Assembly: GCA_913043285.1 (NCBI GenBank)
Contig: CAJWML010000020.1
Coordinates: forward strand, 1-64,000
Direction: 5' to 3'
Source: CAKZNE01 sp002695025
GTDB lineage: Bacteria > Bacteroidota > Bacteroidia > Flavobacteriales > Schleiferiaceae
Length of the DNA: 64,000 nt
Shown here: positions 45,901 to 58,300 of the stretch, one piece after another
Layout of the letters: each line of letters opens with the position of its first letter
How positions within the stretch are numbered: position 1 is the stretch's first letter
Notes under the pieces: generated by a model
Told to the model about the DNA's origin: nothing
Databases searched by the model: none
What the model saw: only the letters and a program-made list of their open reading frames with translations
Made by a program: the position numbers and the translations under genes

Positions 45901-48900
45901 CGGAGATTCGTACGAGGTGGAAGTAGGTACCTGCGGTTTTGCCCAGGGAACAGGAGCCGGTACTATTTATACCGGAGTAGATCCTTTCACTATAAGCAGC
46001 CTTATTCCTAATACTTGCTATGAAGTTTATGCACGCAGGAGTTGTGGAACCAATGGTTTTTCACCTTGGGCTGGTCCGTTTACTTTTACTACGGATTGCT
46101 CTCCTGCTCAAAAACTATCCGGCTCCTATACCATTGATCCCGGTCAGCCTACTGCCGGAACCAATTTTACTTCTTTTGCAGACGCAATGGTCGTATTATA
46201 CGATTGTGGTATCAGCGGCCCGGTAGTATTCAATATAGCAGCCGGAACGTACAGTGGTAGTCTTCAATTCACTGAAGTGAACGGAGCCAGCGCTACCAAC
46301 ACCATAACTTTCAGGAGCAATAATGTTTCCTCGGTTATTCTTACACACTCATCTACAACCGATGAGCCTACTGTATACCTTGACGGAGGTGATTACTTCA
46401 TCTTCAAGAAACTGACCATCCAAAACACGAGTACATCAGATGGTTGGGGTGTTCTGTTACAGCATGGGGCTGATTACAATACCATTGATAGCTGTTTGAT
46501 CAATATGCCTATAACCACCACAACAGATATCATGGGTATTACTGCTTCCAACAGTTTATCTTCAGGAACCGCAAGAGCCAATAACGCAAACTACCTCACA
46601 GTTTCCAACTGTGAGATCCGTGGAGGTGAAATTGGTATTAACCTGCAGGGAGGACTTACTGCTCCGGTATTCAACTTAGGACATACCATTGTCAATAATA
46701 CTTTCAGGAAACAGGATGATCATGCTATAGAAACCTTCGGTATCGGGGAGTTGACCATCATCAAGAATGATGTGGATAGTTTGGTGAATAGCAGTGCTTA
46801 CGCTGTATACCTGAACCGTACCAATGATTTTATAATTGAAGAAAACCGCATAGTGGGCCCGGATTGGGCATTATATATGCTGGATGCCAACGATGGTTAT
46901 ATGCCAACTACCCGTTCCAGGATAGTAAATAACATGATAACATCCTACGGTGATTATGGTCTGTACCTCAATAACTTTGAAGCTACTGACGTATTCCACA
47001 ACTCAGTGTTGGCAGAACCGGCATTTCGTATCAATGATCAGGTGGACGTAGACGTTCGCAACAACATTTTCGCTTCAACCGGTGACTTTGCCTTTGAATC
47101 GGATGATGATCTTACAGCTACCGATGTGGTGGATTATAACCAGTATTACAGCACCGGAACCAATGCTTTTGATATTGGTACCAACGTATACGCGGACCTG
47201 GCTGCCTGGCAAACCGGAGATGTTACCCGCAATGCTAATTCTGTGGAGGGTAATCCATTGTTTACCGAAACCTATGATCTGCACGTAAACGGAACATTGA
47301 GTAATGAAGCTGGTGACAACAGCGTGGGCGTAACCGTGGATATTGATGGTGATGTGCGTCCGTCAGCCGGTGCTACCATTGTGGATATCGGTGCCGATGA
47401 ATACACCCCCCCGGCATGCCCTGACCTGGCTTCAGGGGTTATCGATTTCGTAACCTTTGAGGGTGGCCAGTTTACTTTTGACGATCCCAGCAGCACTTAC
47501 AACATGGAGTTCGGGCCTTGTGGATTTAACCAGGGAACCGGTACTACCTTTAATAACCTGAGTAATAATCCAACTATAACCACTCTTGCTTCCAACACCT
47601 GCTTTGATGCTTATGTACAGAGAGACTGTGGAGGTTCAGGTAAGTCAGGCTGGTTTGGACCTATAACGTTCACTACCCTGTGTTCTCCATCACAAAAGTT
47701 ATCCGGGACGTATACTATCAATAATAGTTTACCTCCTTCGGCTACTAACTTCACCTCTTTCGGAGCCGTGGAGTCCATACTCAATGCATGCGGTATTTTG
47801 GGACCTGTAACGTTCAATGTAGGATCCGGAACTTATAATGAGCAAATGGAGCTTATAAACGTGCCGGGGATAAGTGCAACAAACACCATTACATTCCAGG
47901 CCGATCCGGCTAATACAAGCCCGGCTGAGGTGGTTTTTGCGGCCTCAGCTTCAGCAGAGAACTTTGTGTTCAGGTTTACGGATATGTCCTATGTAACGGT
48001 AAGGGGTCTTACCCTGACTGCCACGGGCACATCCTATTCCAAGGTTATTGATATGGATGGAAGAGGGGAGTATATTACCATAGAGGAAAATACTCTGAAC
48101 GGAAGTTTTTCTCCTTCTTCTGTTTCTTCACACAATTATGATATCATTTCCAACAATACAGGAGCGGCCAATATATACAACCATTGTATCATCCGTAAAA
48201 ATGAGATACACGGTGGAACCTACTGTATCTACCTGTACGGTATCTCTTCTGAGCTGGAAACAGGAAACGTTGTGGATAGTAACGTCATTATTGATCATGT
48301 GTACAGCGCTATTTCTATGAACTACCAGGAAAATCTCCAGGTAAGAGGAAATACCATTAATTCTCCCGGAACAAGTGCTACTACATACGGTATCTACAGT
48401 CAGTATGGCCAGCATATTAATATTGTTGGTAATAACCTTGATATTAAAGCTGTCACCACCGGTTATGGTATCTACCTGGACAATGATGATGGTTCAGCAG
48501 CTGATCCTAACCTGGTGGCCAATAATATGGTTAGTGTATTGGATAACTCCGGTACTACCTATGGTATTTACGCATACCGTCAGGATACTACCTGGATTTA
48601 CCACAACTCTGTATTGGTAAATTCAACTTCAGCTACCGGAGGTCGTGCCCTGTATATCAATAAAACCAGCACCGAAGGCAGTGATCTTCAGGTTGTAAAT
48701 AACAGTTTTGTGAATAGCGGAGCAGGCTTTGCGGTAGAAGTTGCTTCCAATGCCAGCTCCAATTATATTACCCAAATGGATTATAACAACCTGTATAGTT
48801 TGGGAACTGACCTGGGTAAATTCGGGGCTACCAGTACTACAGATCTTACTGCATGGAAGGTGGCCAGTACCTTTGATGCTAATTCTTTAAGCGGTAATCC

Positions 48901-51900
48901 ATTGGTGCTTGCTAATAATGATCTGCATGTGGTGGGTCCATTGCTGGATAACATGGGTACACCGCTGGCCCAGGTCACTATTGATATTGATGGTGATGTA
49001 AGATCTGCAACTACCCCGGATATCGGAGCCGATGAGTATGCGGCAGCAAGTTGTTTGCCATCCACGCTGCTTACAGCTGCCAATATCACAGCTACTTCAG
49101 CGGAACTGAGCTGGACACCCGGATCCGGAACCGATTTCAACATTGAATACGGACCGGTAGGATTTACTCCCGGAACAGGTGCAGGTATAGTGAAGGCCAA
49201 CGTAGGAAATCCTCCCTATACACTTACTGGATTATCCGAACAAACGGATTACGATTTCTACGTTCAGGATATTTGCGGAGGTACTGGTACTTCTCCTTGG
49301 TCTGCCGTTCAAACTTTCAAAACACGCTGCCTGAATACCCTCAATGGTACGTATACCATTGATCTTAGTCAGGCTACCGGTACGGGCAATTTTGCTTCAT
49401 TTGCGGAAGCGGCCGATGAGCTTAATAACTGTGGTATTTCCGGACCTGTAACCTTCAATATACAGGCTGGAAATTATACGGATCACCTGCATCTGTTTGA
49501 AGTTGAAGGTATCTCACCCGTAAATACCATTACCTTCAATGGTACAGGCCAGGATACCTTGATCTGGGATCAGACAGGACCACAGGCAGCTGTACTGCTG
49601 GATGGAACTAAGTTCGTTACCCTGAACAATATGAACATTGTGAACGAGCTTACCTCCGAAGCATGGGGTGTACTTCTCACCAATAACTCTGATTCCTGTA
49701 ATATCTTGAATACCACAATTTTGATGGATTCAACCACTACTTCTTCAGATAAGAGCGCCATATTGGTGTCAAATAATTATGTCAATGACCTGGGTGAAGG
49801 AGGAGATGTGGATTACCTTACGGTGAACGCATGTACCCTTGTAGGAGGTTATTATACCATGAACTTTGAGGGTAACGCTACCGGCAACCCATCCTACAAT
49901 TACTACATTACGGATAACATTATTCGGAATTTCTATCTCACCGGTATCTATGTGGACGAAATACAGAACCTGTATATTACCGGAAATACGATTACTACTG
50001 ATCGTGGTGCGGGTAATGGTGACGGAATGTATATCTACGATGCCAATAATTATTTCATTGAAGGTAATACGATCATTGTAGGAGACTATGGTATTTATAT
50101 CAGCGATGGTAATGACGGTTTTACAGCTACTGTAAACTCTACCATTGTAAACAATATGATAGTAAGTTCGGATGATTATGGTCTGTACCTCAATGATTTT
50201 GAGAGTACGGATGTTTTCCATAACTCGGTAGTGGCTAAGCCCGCCATCCGCATCAATGATCAGGATGGTCTGGATGTACGGAATAACATATTCTATTCAG
50301 ATGGTGATTTTGCCTTTGAATCAGATGATGCCCTGGCCACTGGTGATGTTATAGATTACAACATGTACTTCAGCAACAACACCAATGCGTTTGATATTGG
50401 CACCAGTGTATATGCTGACCTGGCTGCATGGCAGGCAGGTGATGCTACCCGTAACCTGAATTCTCGCGAAGGGAATCCTGGTTTTGCCGGTCCTGATGAT
50501 CTTCATGCTTCCAGCTATCAGGTTGATAATGCCGGTGATAATACCGTGGGTGTTACTGTGGATATTGATGGTGATGTAAGACCTGCCGCAGGTTCAACTA
50601 CGGTAGATATAGGTGCGGACGAGTTTGATGGTACACAAGATGATATTGCTATCCTTGAGATCATTGCTCCCAATAATAATGATTGTGGCGACAGCAACAC
50701 CGTAGTGGGTGTAGTATTCCAAAACCAGGCTGCATTAACGGCTACAGGCTTTACCATTGAGGCCAATATTTCAGGAGCAGGAACTGCAAACCTCAGTGAT
50801 ATATATACAGGCAACCTGTTAAGTAATGAAATAGATACAATGTTCATATCTTCCTTCAATAGCGTTGCAGGAGGTACCTATACCATTCAGGCGGTTGCCT
50901 TGTATACGGCTGATGCGAATACTTCCAATGATACGCTTGAAGTGAGTATTGATATCGGTAATGTTTTAGCACCGGAACCTACCGCTGAGAATGATACGCT
51001 GTGTGTGGGTCAAACTACTCAGTTGTACTTCCCGGTCAATACAGATGATGATTATTTCTGGGTAACGGCCAGTGGTGATACCATTGGAACTCAGGATAGC
51101 ATTACTGTAGGTCCCATCGGAGTTAATGACACGACCTTTAACCTCCTTGTAAAATCGCAGGCAAGTTATCAGGTAGGGCCGGTGGATAATACCTTCGGAG
51201 GAGGAAGTAACAGCACACTATTTACCTCTTACCAAATGTTGTTCACTACTTATGACAATATCACTTTAGACAGTGTGGCGGTCTACACATCTGCAGCTAC
51301 CGGTACCGTTGTGGTAAGTGTTAATGACGCAACAGGAACCATGTTGCAAACAACCAGTGTAACCGTTACGGCATCCGGAAAAATGATGGTTCCACTTGAT
51401 TTTGATCTGGCACCTGGCTCTTATGAACTGGATGCTTCAGGAACTTCCGGAGTAAGCCTGTTCCGTAATACCGGAGGGGCTGTATACCCATACTCTGTGC
51501 CCGGTATAATTGATATTACAGGTCAGAATTTCAGTTCAGGACCAGATTATCTTTACTGGTTTTATGACTGGCACTTAACTGCCTCTGGTTGTCCCAGACC
51601 TGCCGGAGAAATTACTATCTATACCCAGGATGAGCCTGTGGCTGCGTTCAGCAAGACCATTAATGCTGCTACACCTACAGACCGTAGTGTAGACTTTGAT
51701 GCCGGAACTTCAACGGGTGCTGATAGCTACGAGTGGGATTTTGGTGATGGATCTGCCAAAGTAAATGGTGAAACCACCAATCATGCATATACTGCCAACG
51801 GAAACTATACGGTTACCTTAGTGGTAAGTAATGCGTGCGGTAGCGATACGATCACGGATACTTTTGATATTGAAGGTATCAGTGTTGAGGAGAACCCTAT

Positions 51901-52153
51901 CAGCCGTAGCCTTGCATTGTATCCTAACCCAACGGCCGGTTCGGTACGGGTAAGTTTTGATACCGAAGGTTCCGAGGATGTAAGCCTTACAGTGCTTGAT
52001 CTGAGCGGTAAGCGCATCATGAACTGGAACTTCACCCATGCCAATGGCCGGGTAGATGAGGAGCTTGACCTTACTGATCTTGCTACCGGAACCTATGTGT
52101 TGCAGATAGAAAGTGGTAACATGAGAGCTATTCGCAGAGTGATCAAGAATTAA
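42968..52153 (+). CDS. Giant T9SS-secreted protein 3: ALK/LTK-like glycine-rich domain and four beta-helix modules
   Basis: A 3061-aa protein with a signal peptide (about 1-18, ending SLAQ). Residues about 19-320 form a glycine-rich domain with the order of motifs found in the ALK/LTK receptor ectodomain: YTFTNAGANGATGP, GGIQEWTVPFSGVYHI, ATGASGG, LNQGDVIRILVGQKGEDGC, GGGGGGTYV, LLLAAGGGGGA, and several later polyglycine runs closing with GNGSVSI. An adhesion domain and FN3 follow. Four right-handed parallel beta-helix modules (each starting YTID and ending DIGADEY or similar) span about 44525-45825, 46105-47410, 47695-49040 and 49335-50630, separated by FN3 modules. Then come CARDB-like and Ig-like segments, a PKD (YEWDFGDG) at 51640-51870 and a T9SS type A tail. 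Parallel beta-helices often bind or cut polysaccharides, but no catalytic site was identified. Confidence 0.87.
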   Translation: MRRLLLAVSLLISWVSLAQTYTFTNAGANGATGPNQAQIDAAYTGTDLQGNVISAGGIQEWTVPFSGVYHIDATGASGGGEGRSSNAGGLGASMSGDFLLNQGDVIRILVGQKGEDGCGAGGGGGGTYVVRNGTLLLAAGGGGGATSDNNGGPALTGFDGGNDFPGGTTPGGIGGGGGDVCTGGSSVSHGGAGAGYLGDGATAPVGLSGFSNGEGGKAFVNGGTGGAQSPLVAGEPVGGFGGGGGVTSCTVGGGGGGGYSGGAGGQQINSCTPGIGRSGGGGGGSYNAGFNPVNVAGTHNGNGSVSIAVPLSGGHNDAGVAFLNSPIEFCPGSQTVSVTINNYGENIVNGVNVNWSVDGATQAPVAVSTPLDIYGGTGSSTLQVTLGNYTFASGVAYDVRVWTSSPNGVTDTVPSNDTLKITLMSGLSAPIGFTSSNVNSFSVDLSWSFTAPGYEIIYGPTGFNPATGGTVTTASASPYTLNTLSSTTDYDIYLYATCGGGVTSDTVGPISITTLCAPVDILSGTYTIDGSQPTGGTNFNSFTDLTNKLNTCGISGPVTFNIQPGTYTDKLHLFSISGVSSVNTITFNGTGQDTLIWDQTGEQAAVLLDNTQFVTLNNMVIVNEKGSEAWGVLLINNSDGCTISNTTILMDSTSTSSDNTAILVSSDYDDDLTEGGDVDNLTITGCTIVGGYYALNLEGKATDDPSFDYIITDNEIRQFYIAAIYADELENIEISRNTIFTDRGTSTGDGLYLLDINNYHIEGNNISVGDYGLYISNGNENYTVTTNSTIINNMVLSTSDYAMYLNDFDNTDIFHNTSLGEPGIRINEQEAADIRNNIFASTGDYAFESDGALGSGDVVNYNLYYSPVALPLHVGLNDFANLRDWKVADPSNNVNSLEGDPIFASASDLHIEGALANESGDNSVGVTIDVDGDTRPSGGATIVDIGADEYVPPVCPQVAGFTVDVLGFNDVTFSFENIGDSYEVEVGTCGFAQGTGAGTIYTGVDPFTISSLIPNTCYEVYARRSCGTNGFSPWAGPFTFTTDCSPAQKLSGSYTIDPGQPTAGTNFTSFADAMVVLYDCGISGPVVFNIAAGTYSGSLQFTEVNGASATNTITFRSNNVSSVILTHSSTTDEPTVYLDGGDYFIFKKLTIQNTSTSDGWGVLLQHGADYNTIDSCLINMPITTTTDIMGITASNSLSSGTARANNANYLTVSNCEIRGGEIGINLQGGLTAPVFNLGHTIVNNTFRKQDDHAIETFGIGELTIIKNDVDSLVNSSAYAVYLNRTNDFIIEENRIVGPDWALYMLDANDGYMPTTRSRIVNNMITSYGDYGLYLNNFEATDVFHNSVLAEPAFRINDQVDVDVRNNIFASTGDFAFESDDDLTATDVVDYNQYYSTGTNAFDIGTNVYADLAAWQTGDVTRNANSVEGNPLFTETYDLHVNGTLSNEAGDNSVGVTVDIDGDVRPSAGATIVDIGADEYTPPACPDLASGVIDFVTFEGGQFTFDDPSSTYNMEFGPCGFNQGTGTTFNNLSNNPTITTLASNTCFDAYVQRDCGGSGKSGWFGPITFTTLCSPSQKLSGTYTINNSLPPSATNFTSFGAVESILNACGILGPVTFNVGSGTYNEQMELINVPGISATNTITFQADPANTSPAEVVFAASASAENFVFRFTDMSYVTVRGLTLTATGTSYSKVIDMDGRGEYITIEENTLNGSFSPSSVSSHNYDIISNNTGAANIYNHCIIRKNEIHGGTYCIYLYGISSELETGNVVDSNVIIDHVYSAISMNYQENLQVRGNTINSPGTSATTYGIYSQYGQHINIVGNNLDIKAVTTGYGIYLDNDDGSAADPNLVANNMVSVLDNSGTTYGIYAYRQDTTWIYHNSVLVNSTSATGGRALYINKTSTEGSDLQVVNNSFVNSGAGFAVEVASNASSNYITQMDYNNLYSLGTDLGKFGATSTTDLTAWKVASTFDANSLSGNPLVLANNDLHVVGPLLDNMGTPLAQVTIDIDGDVRSATTPDIGADEYAAASCLPSTLLTAANITATSAELSWTPGSGTDFNIEYGPVGFTPGTGAGIVKANVGNPPYTLTGLSEQTDYDFYVQDICGGTGTSPWSAVQTFKTRCLNTLNGTYTIDLSQATGTGNFASFAEAADELNNCGISGPVTFNIQAGNYTDHLHLFEVEGISPVNTITFNGTGQDTLIWDQTGPQAAVLLDGTKFVTLNNMNIVNELTSEAWGVLLTNNSDSCNILNTTILMDSTTTSSDKSAILVSNNYVNDLGEGGDVDYLTVNACTLVGGYYTMNFEGNATGNPSYNYYITDNIIRNFYLTGIYVDEIQNLYITGNTITTDRGAGNGDGMYIYDANNYFIEGNTIIVGDYGIYISDGNDGFTATVNSTIVNNMIVSSDDYGLYLNDFESTDVFHNSVVAKPAIRINDQDGLDVRNNIFYSDGDFAFESDDALATGDVIDYNMYFSNNTNAFDIGTSVYADLAAWQAGDATRNLNSREGNPGFAGPDDLHASSYQVDNAGDNTVGVTVDIDGDVRPAAGSTTVDIGADEFDGTQDDIAILEIIAPNNNDCGDSNTVVGVVFQNQAALTATGFTIEANISGAGTANLSDIYTGNLLSNEIDTMFISSFNSVAGGTYTIQAVALYTADANTSNDTLEVSIDIGNVLAPEPTAENDTLCVGQTTQLYFPVNTDDDYFWVTASGDTIGTQDSITVGPIGVNDTTFNLLVKSQASYQVGPVDNTFGGGSNSTLFTSYQMLFTTYDNITLDSVAVYTSAATGTVVVSVNDATGTMLQTTSVTVTASGKMMVPLDFDLAPGSYELDASGTSGVSLFRNTGGAVYPYSVPGIIDITGQNFSSGPDYLYWFYDWHLTASGCPRPAGEITIYTQDEPVAAFSKTINAATPTDRSVDFDAGTSTGADSYEWDFGDGSAKVNGETTNHAYTANGNYTVTLVVSNACGSDTITDTFDIEGISVEENPISRSLALYPNPTAGSVRVSFDTEGSEDVSLTVLDLSGKRIMNWNFTHANGRVDEELDLTDLATGTYVLQIESGNMRAIRRVIKN

Positions 52154-52174
52154 CGAATAGTTGATATATAAAGG

Positions 52175-52204
52175 AAGCCCCGCCATTTGGCGGGGCTTTT
52201 TATT
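52175..52204 (+). terminator. Rho-independent terminator after giant protein 3
   Basis: Perfect 11-bp stem AAGCCCCGCCA / TGGCGGGGCTT with a TT loop, followed by TTTTATTTAAA, 22 bases after the stop codon. Confidence 0.92.
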
Positions 52205-52328
52205 TAAAACCAGTTAGTTAGTTTAAGTTTCACCATCCTGAAAGGCCTGTAAATTTTAGGCTTTAACAGGTTTTTTCTGTAACTTTACGCGCTCCATGTA
52301 ACTGAAAACCAATAATTAACCCGTTGAA

Positions 52329-55300
52329 ATGAAGCAAATTTTAGTAATACTTGGAATTGTAGCTTGTTGGACATCGGCCCAATCAGGAGGCCCGGAAACA
52401 ATTTCTTACAAACTTCACAGCGGGATAAGCCCAACGAAGCTGGCTAATGGCAGCGGTCCGGAGGAAAATAACAGGCTTAGCATATCGGGTGAATCAGGTT
52501 TAAGCCGCAGTCATAATGGTTTTCAAGCCTTTGAGGAGTTCCTGAGCGGAGCAGTTAGCTGTGCAGATCCCATCGGCTTTACAGCGAGTAATGTTACGGC
52601 TGGAGGTGTAAGCCTTACGTTTGACAATACCGGTGATGACTATGAAGTAGAATATGGCCTTTGTGGTTTTACACAGGGAAGCGGTATGACTGCTTCGGGT
52701 ACGGAACCTATCTCCTTGAGTGGTTTGAATCCCGCTAGCTGCTACGATGTATATGTACGCAGAGATTGTGGTACCGGGGGGTTTTCCAACTGGGCAGGAC
52801 CTTTTCAATTTTCAACACTCTGTAACCCTCCCAGTGCTGTAACCCTTCCCTTTACAGAAGATTTTGAAGTAGCCACCGGAACCTTCATTGGCAGTGAACC
52901 TGCTGCGTATTGCCGTTCTGAGGTAAGCTGGAGTTTTGAAACCAACCGTCCGCTTAACGGCCGTCTGCGTTTTGATTACTACCCTCACAACGGAACCAAA
53001 GCGGCTACCCTGGATGTGGATTCAGCGGATAACGGCAAGGCGGTGAACTACTTGGTCGGCACCATCAATATGTCCAATTACGATACTTCATCCACCAATT
53101 TTTTCCTCCTGAGCTTTTTCCATCGAAGTCATGGTGATTTTGAGGACCCAAGGGATAGTGTTTGGGTGAGGGGAAGTAATACTGATCCCTGGATCGGCAT
53201 TTATGATCTGTATGCCAACCAGGTGAATGGTGCTTTTGTACAAGCTCAGAATATTGAACTGAAGGACATTCTGAAGAATGCTAACCAAAACTTTTCCAGC
53301 ACCTTCCAGCTGCGCTTTGGGCAAGAGGGTTATAGGGCCACTACGTCAATCGGTGGGGGTCATGGCCGAACGTTTGATGATATCCTGATTGAGGAAGTAA
53401 ACTGTCCGGATCCCACGGGCTTTGCTGTGAATACCCTTACTTCCAGTAGTGTTACCCTTGCATTTGATAATACCGGTAATGACTTCGAAGTAGAAGTGGG
53501 GCCCTGTGGTTTTACGCAGGGTATGGGCGCCCTCTCCTCCGGTACAGAGCCTTTAATGGTTACCGGATTAATGTCCAATACTTGTTACGATGTATACGTA
53601 AGAAGAGATTGTGGTTCCGGATCCTTTTCCAACTGGGTAGGACCTTTTCAATTTCATACACTTTGCGGGGCTCCCAGTCCTGTGACCCTTCCCTTTACAG
53701 AAGATTTTGAAGGAGCCACTGGAGCCTTTATTGGAAGTGAGCTCAACTTATACTGCCGTTCTGAGGTGAGCTGGAGTTTCGAAACCGATCAGCCTGCTTT
53801 TGGGCGTATTCGTTTTACTAGTTTCTCCGGTTCCCAAGGAGCTACTCTGGATCGGACTAAAGGAGGTAATCCTTTTCCGGTAAACTACCTGATCGGTACC
53901 ATCAACATGTCCAATTACGATACCTCTTCGGCTAATTTCATCGTGCTGAGTTTTTTACATAATAGTCACAGTGACGGGTCTCATCCAGCGGATAGTGTTT
54001 GGATAAGAGGAAACGATACCGACCCCTGGATAGGTATTTATGACCTGGCTGCAAACCAGGTGAGTGGAACTTTTGTACATGCTCAGAATATCGAACTGAA
54101 TAGTATATTGAAGAGTGCCAATCAAAACTTCTCCAATACCTTCCAATTGCGCTTTGGGCAAGAGGATTATAGTTTTGCTGGCGGAATGGTTGGAAATAGT
54201 GGCCGTACCTTTGACGATATCTTGATCGAGGAAGTAAGCTGTTTATACCCCACTGACTTTGCAGCCATTACAACCAGTAACATTACAGCCACCAGTGCAA
54301 GCCTTACATTTGATAATACCGGTGATGACTATGAAGTAGAATATGGGCCCTGCGGTTTTGTACAAGGAGGTGGTATGGCTGCTTCAGGTACGGAACCTAT
54401 CTCCTTGAGTGGTTTGAATGCTACCAGCTGCTACGAGGTGTATGTGCGTAGGGATTGTGGCTCCGGAAACTTTTCCGACTGGGTGGGCCCTTTCCAATTT
54501 AGTACACCCTGTACCGGTCCCAGTGCCGTGACTCTTCCCTTTACGGAAGATTTTGAAGGGGCCACTGGAACATTCATTGGTAGTGACCCTGCTGCGTATT
54601 GCCGTTCTGAAGTGAACTGGAGTTTTGAAACAAATAAATCTCTTTATGGTCGCCTGCGTTTTGACCCCTACTCCAATAACGGGTCTAAAGGAGCTACGCT
54701 GGATGCGAATGACGAATTTAGTCCTTACACCAGGAACTATCTGATCGGTACCATCAACATGTCCAACTACGATACGTCCTCCGTCAATTTTTTCCTCTTG
54801 AGCTTCTTTCATCGGAGTCATTATGACGATCCTAACCCAGGGGACAGTGTATGGGTTAGAGGAAGTGATACTGATCCCTGGATAGGTATTTACGATCTGT
54901 ATGCCAACCAGGTGAATGGTACTTTTGTACAGGCCCAGAACATTGGTTTAAAGGAGATACTGAAGTCAGCTGATCAAAACTTCTCCAGCACCTTTCAGCT
55001 TCGCTTTGGACAGGAAGGTACTCGCCCCACTGTAGCTCCCGGTGGATCTCATGGCCGTACGTTTGATGATATCCTGATCGAAGAAGTAGGCTGTTTGGAG
55101 CCCACGGGCTTTACGGTGGATACCCTTACTTCCAATAGTGCCACCCTTTCCTTTGATACCATGGGTTATGACTATGAAGTAGAGGTAGGGCCTTGTGGTT
55201 TTACACAAGGTATGGGTACCTTGTCTTCCGGTACAGATCCTTTAATGGTTACCGGATTAATGTCCAATACTTGTTACGATGTATACGTAAGAAGAGATTG

Positions 55301-58300
55301 TGGTTCCGGAAGTCTTTCCGGCTGGGTGGGTCCCTTTCAATTTCATACACTTTGTGGGATTCCCAGTGCTGTGACCCTTCCCCTTGCAGAAGATTTTGAA
55401 GGAGCCAGCGGAACCTTCATTGGAAGCGAGCTCAATTTGTACTGCCGTTCGGAGGTGAGCTGGAGCTTCGAAACCAATGAGCCTGCTCATGGCCGGGTGC
55501 GTTTTGATCAATACTCCAACAACGGAACCAAAGGAGCTACCCTGGATCGGAATGCTGCAGGTAATCCTCAGCCGGCAAACTACCTGATCGGTACCATAAA
55601 TATGTCCAATTACGATACCTCTTCGGCTAATTTCATTGTTCTGAGCTTTTTCCATAACAGCCATAATGACGAAGCGGATCCGGGAGATAGTTTATGGATA
55701 CGGGGAAGTGATACCGATCCCTGGGTTGGGGCGTATGATCTGTTCGCGAACCAGGTGAGTGGTACTTTTGTACACGCCCAGAATATCGAACTGAATAATA
55801 TACTGAAAAGTGCCCATCAAAACTTTTCCAGCACCTTCCAGTTGCGCTTTGGCCAGGAAGGTCAATATCCAGCTGTAGTAATGGGTGGAAACGATGGCCG
55901 TACCTTTGACGATATCCTGATCGAGGAAATAAGCTGTTTGAAACCGACTGGCTTTACCGCCAGTAACGTTACGGCCACGGGTGCAATCCTCACGTTTGAC
56001 AATACCGGTGATGACTACGAAGTAGAATATGGGCTTTGTGGTTTTACACCGGGACATAGTATGGCTGCTTCGGGTCCGGAGCCTATTTCTTTAAGTGGTT
56101 TGAATCCCGCCAGCTGTTACGATGTATACGTGCGTAGGGATTGTGGAGCAGGAGATTTCTCCGACTGGGCCGGCCCTTTTCAATTTCATACACCTTGTAC
56201 CGCTCCCGTTCCGGCAACCCTGCCTTTTATTGAAGATTTTGAAGGAGCCAGCGGAACTATAGTTGGTGATATGCCTGCTGTATATTGCCGCTCTGATGTA
56301 AGCTGGAGTTTCGAAACCAACAGGCCTGCTGATGGCCGTCTTAGTTTTGGCCCCTTCCCCTATATTGGGTCTAAAGCAGCTACCCTGGACTCGAAATCAG
56401 AAGGTAGTGATATAGAATGGGTGGAGAACTACCTTACCGGTACCATCAATATGTCCAATTACGATACTTCATCCACCAATTATTTCTTTTTGAGTTTCTA
56501 TCAACGTGGTCACGATAATGAAAAAAAGGATAGTATATGGATTCGGGGAAGCAATACCGATCCATGGGTTGGGATTTACGAACTGGGTACCAATAATGGT
56601 CCTATATATGCCCAGTATATTGATCTGAAGCCAATACTGAAAAATGCTAACCAAAACTTCTCCAGCACCTTCCAGATACGTTTTGAGCAAAAGGGCTATC
56701 TCCCCCATTCAACCCTTGGTTTAACACATGGTCGTACGTTTGACGATATTGCAATTGAGGAGGTAAATTGCATGGATACCATCGGCTATTCTGCCGGTAA
56801 CATTACGGCCGATGGGGTAACCATTACCTTCAATAATACCGTTGATAATTTTGAAGTAGAAGCGGGTACTTGTGGTTTTACACCCGGAACAGGAACCACC
56901 TTTGCGGGTACAGGAACCATTAGTGTTACCGGGCTCACAGAGAACACCTGCTATGATGTATATGTACGAAGGGATTGTGGTACACAGGGATTTTCCGATT
57001 GGGTAGGTCCTTATACCTTTACTACTCTCTGTAATGTAGTAACGGCTCCTTACAGGGAAGACTTTGAAAACTTCACCACCAGATTCTTTGATGGAGCTCA
57101 GAACTGTGTGTTTATCAGTTCCGATAAACCTGGTATTAGTAAAGGCTATTCCTGGGAAGTACGGAATACGGCTTCTGCCACTTCGGGCACTGGTCCGGAT
57201 AGGGATAATACCCTGGCCCCCAACACCGGTGGAAAATTTGTAGCGGCAGACGTAAACGGATCAGTAGCAGGAGACGAATCCCGCTTATTAACTCCGGTAG
57301 TGGATATTTCAGGATTGAGTAATCCTGAACTGGGGTATTTCTACCACATGTATGGAACGCAGATGGCCGACCTGCATGTGGATATATGGGATGGAACGCA
57401 ATGGTTACTGGATCAGCAACTGATCACGGGTGCACAAAATACCGGTCGGTCTGATCCTTATAACGAAACTACCTTGGATCTGAGTACTTATAGCGCGGAT
57501 ACCGTCCAGGTGCGTTTCCGCGTAAGCTCCAACGGATGTTGCGCTGGTGACGTTGCGATCGATGATATTCGTATTAGCGAACCCATCACTTGTCCATATC
57601 CTTCTAATCTTAGCGCTACCAATTTGTCTGCGAGCAGCGCAGATCTTCACTGGACGGGTGGCGGAGCCACAAACTGGAATGTGGAATACGGGCCGGCCGG
57701 CTTCAATTTAGGGTCCGGTACCTATCTTTCTACCACCAATCCTACTTCAAAAATAACCGGATTATCTCCATTCACGGAGTATGAATTTTATGTTCGTGAT
57801 AGTTGCGGTGCAGGCAATGTATCCTTCTGGACAGGTCCTTTCCAATTTCGCACACGTTGTACGGTTCCACCTCCGGTTACTCTTCCGTTTGCAGAAGATT
57901 TTGAAGGAGCCAGCGGAACCTACATTGGCGGTACACCCGGGGTGTATTGCAGTTCTGAAGTGAGCTGGAGTTTTGAAACCGATGAGCCTGCTTATGGCCG
58001 TATCCGTTTTGATAGCTATTCTAATAGTGGATCCAAAGGAGCTACTCTGGACCGCAGTAGTCTGGGTTTGGGCAGTCCTCAACCGGGAAATTACCTTACT
58101 GGTACCATCAATATGTCCAATTACGATACTTCCTCGGCCAATTCCATTATGCTGAGTTTTTTCCACAACAGCCATGATAATAACTCAGGCCCATTTGAAA
58201 AAGTATGGGTCCGGGGGAGTCATACCAACGGCTGGATCCAGGTTTATGATCTTTATGCCAACCAGGTGAACGGTACTTTTATACATGCCGAACAAATTGA

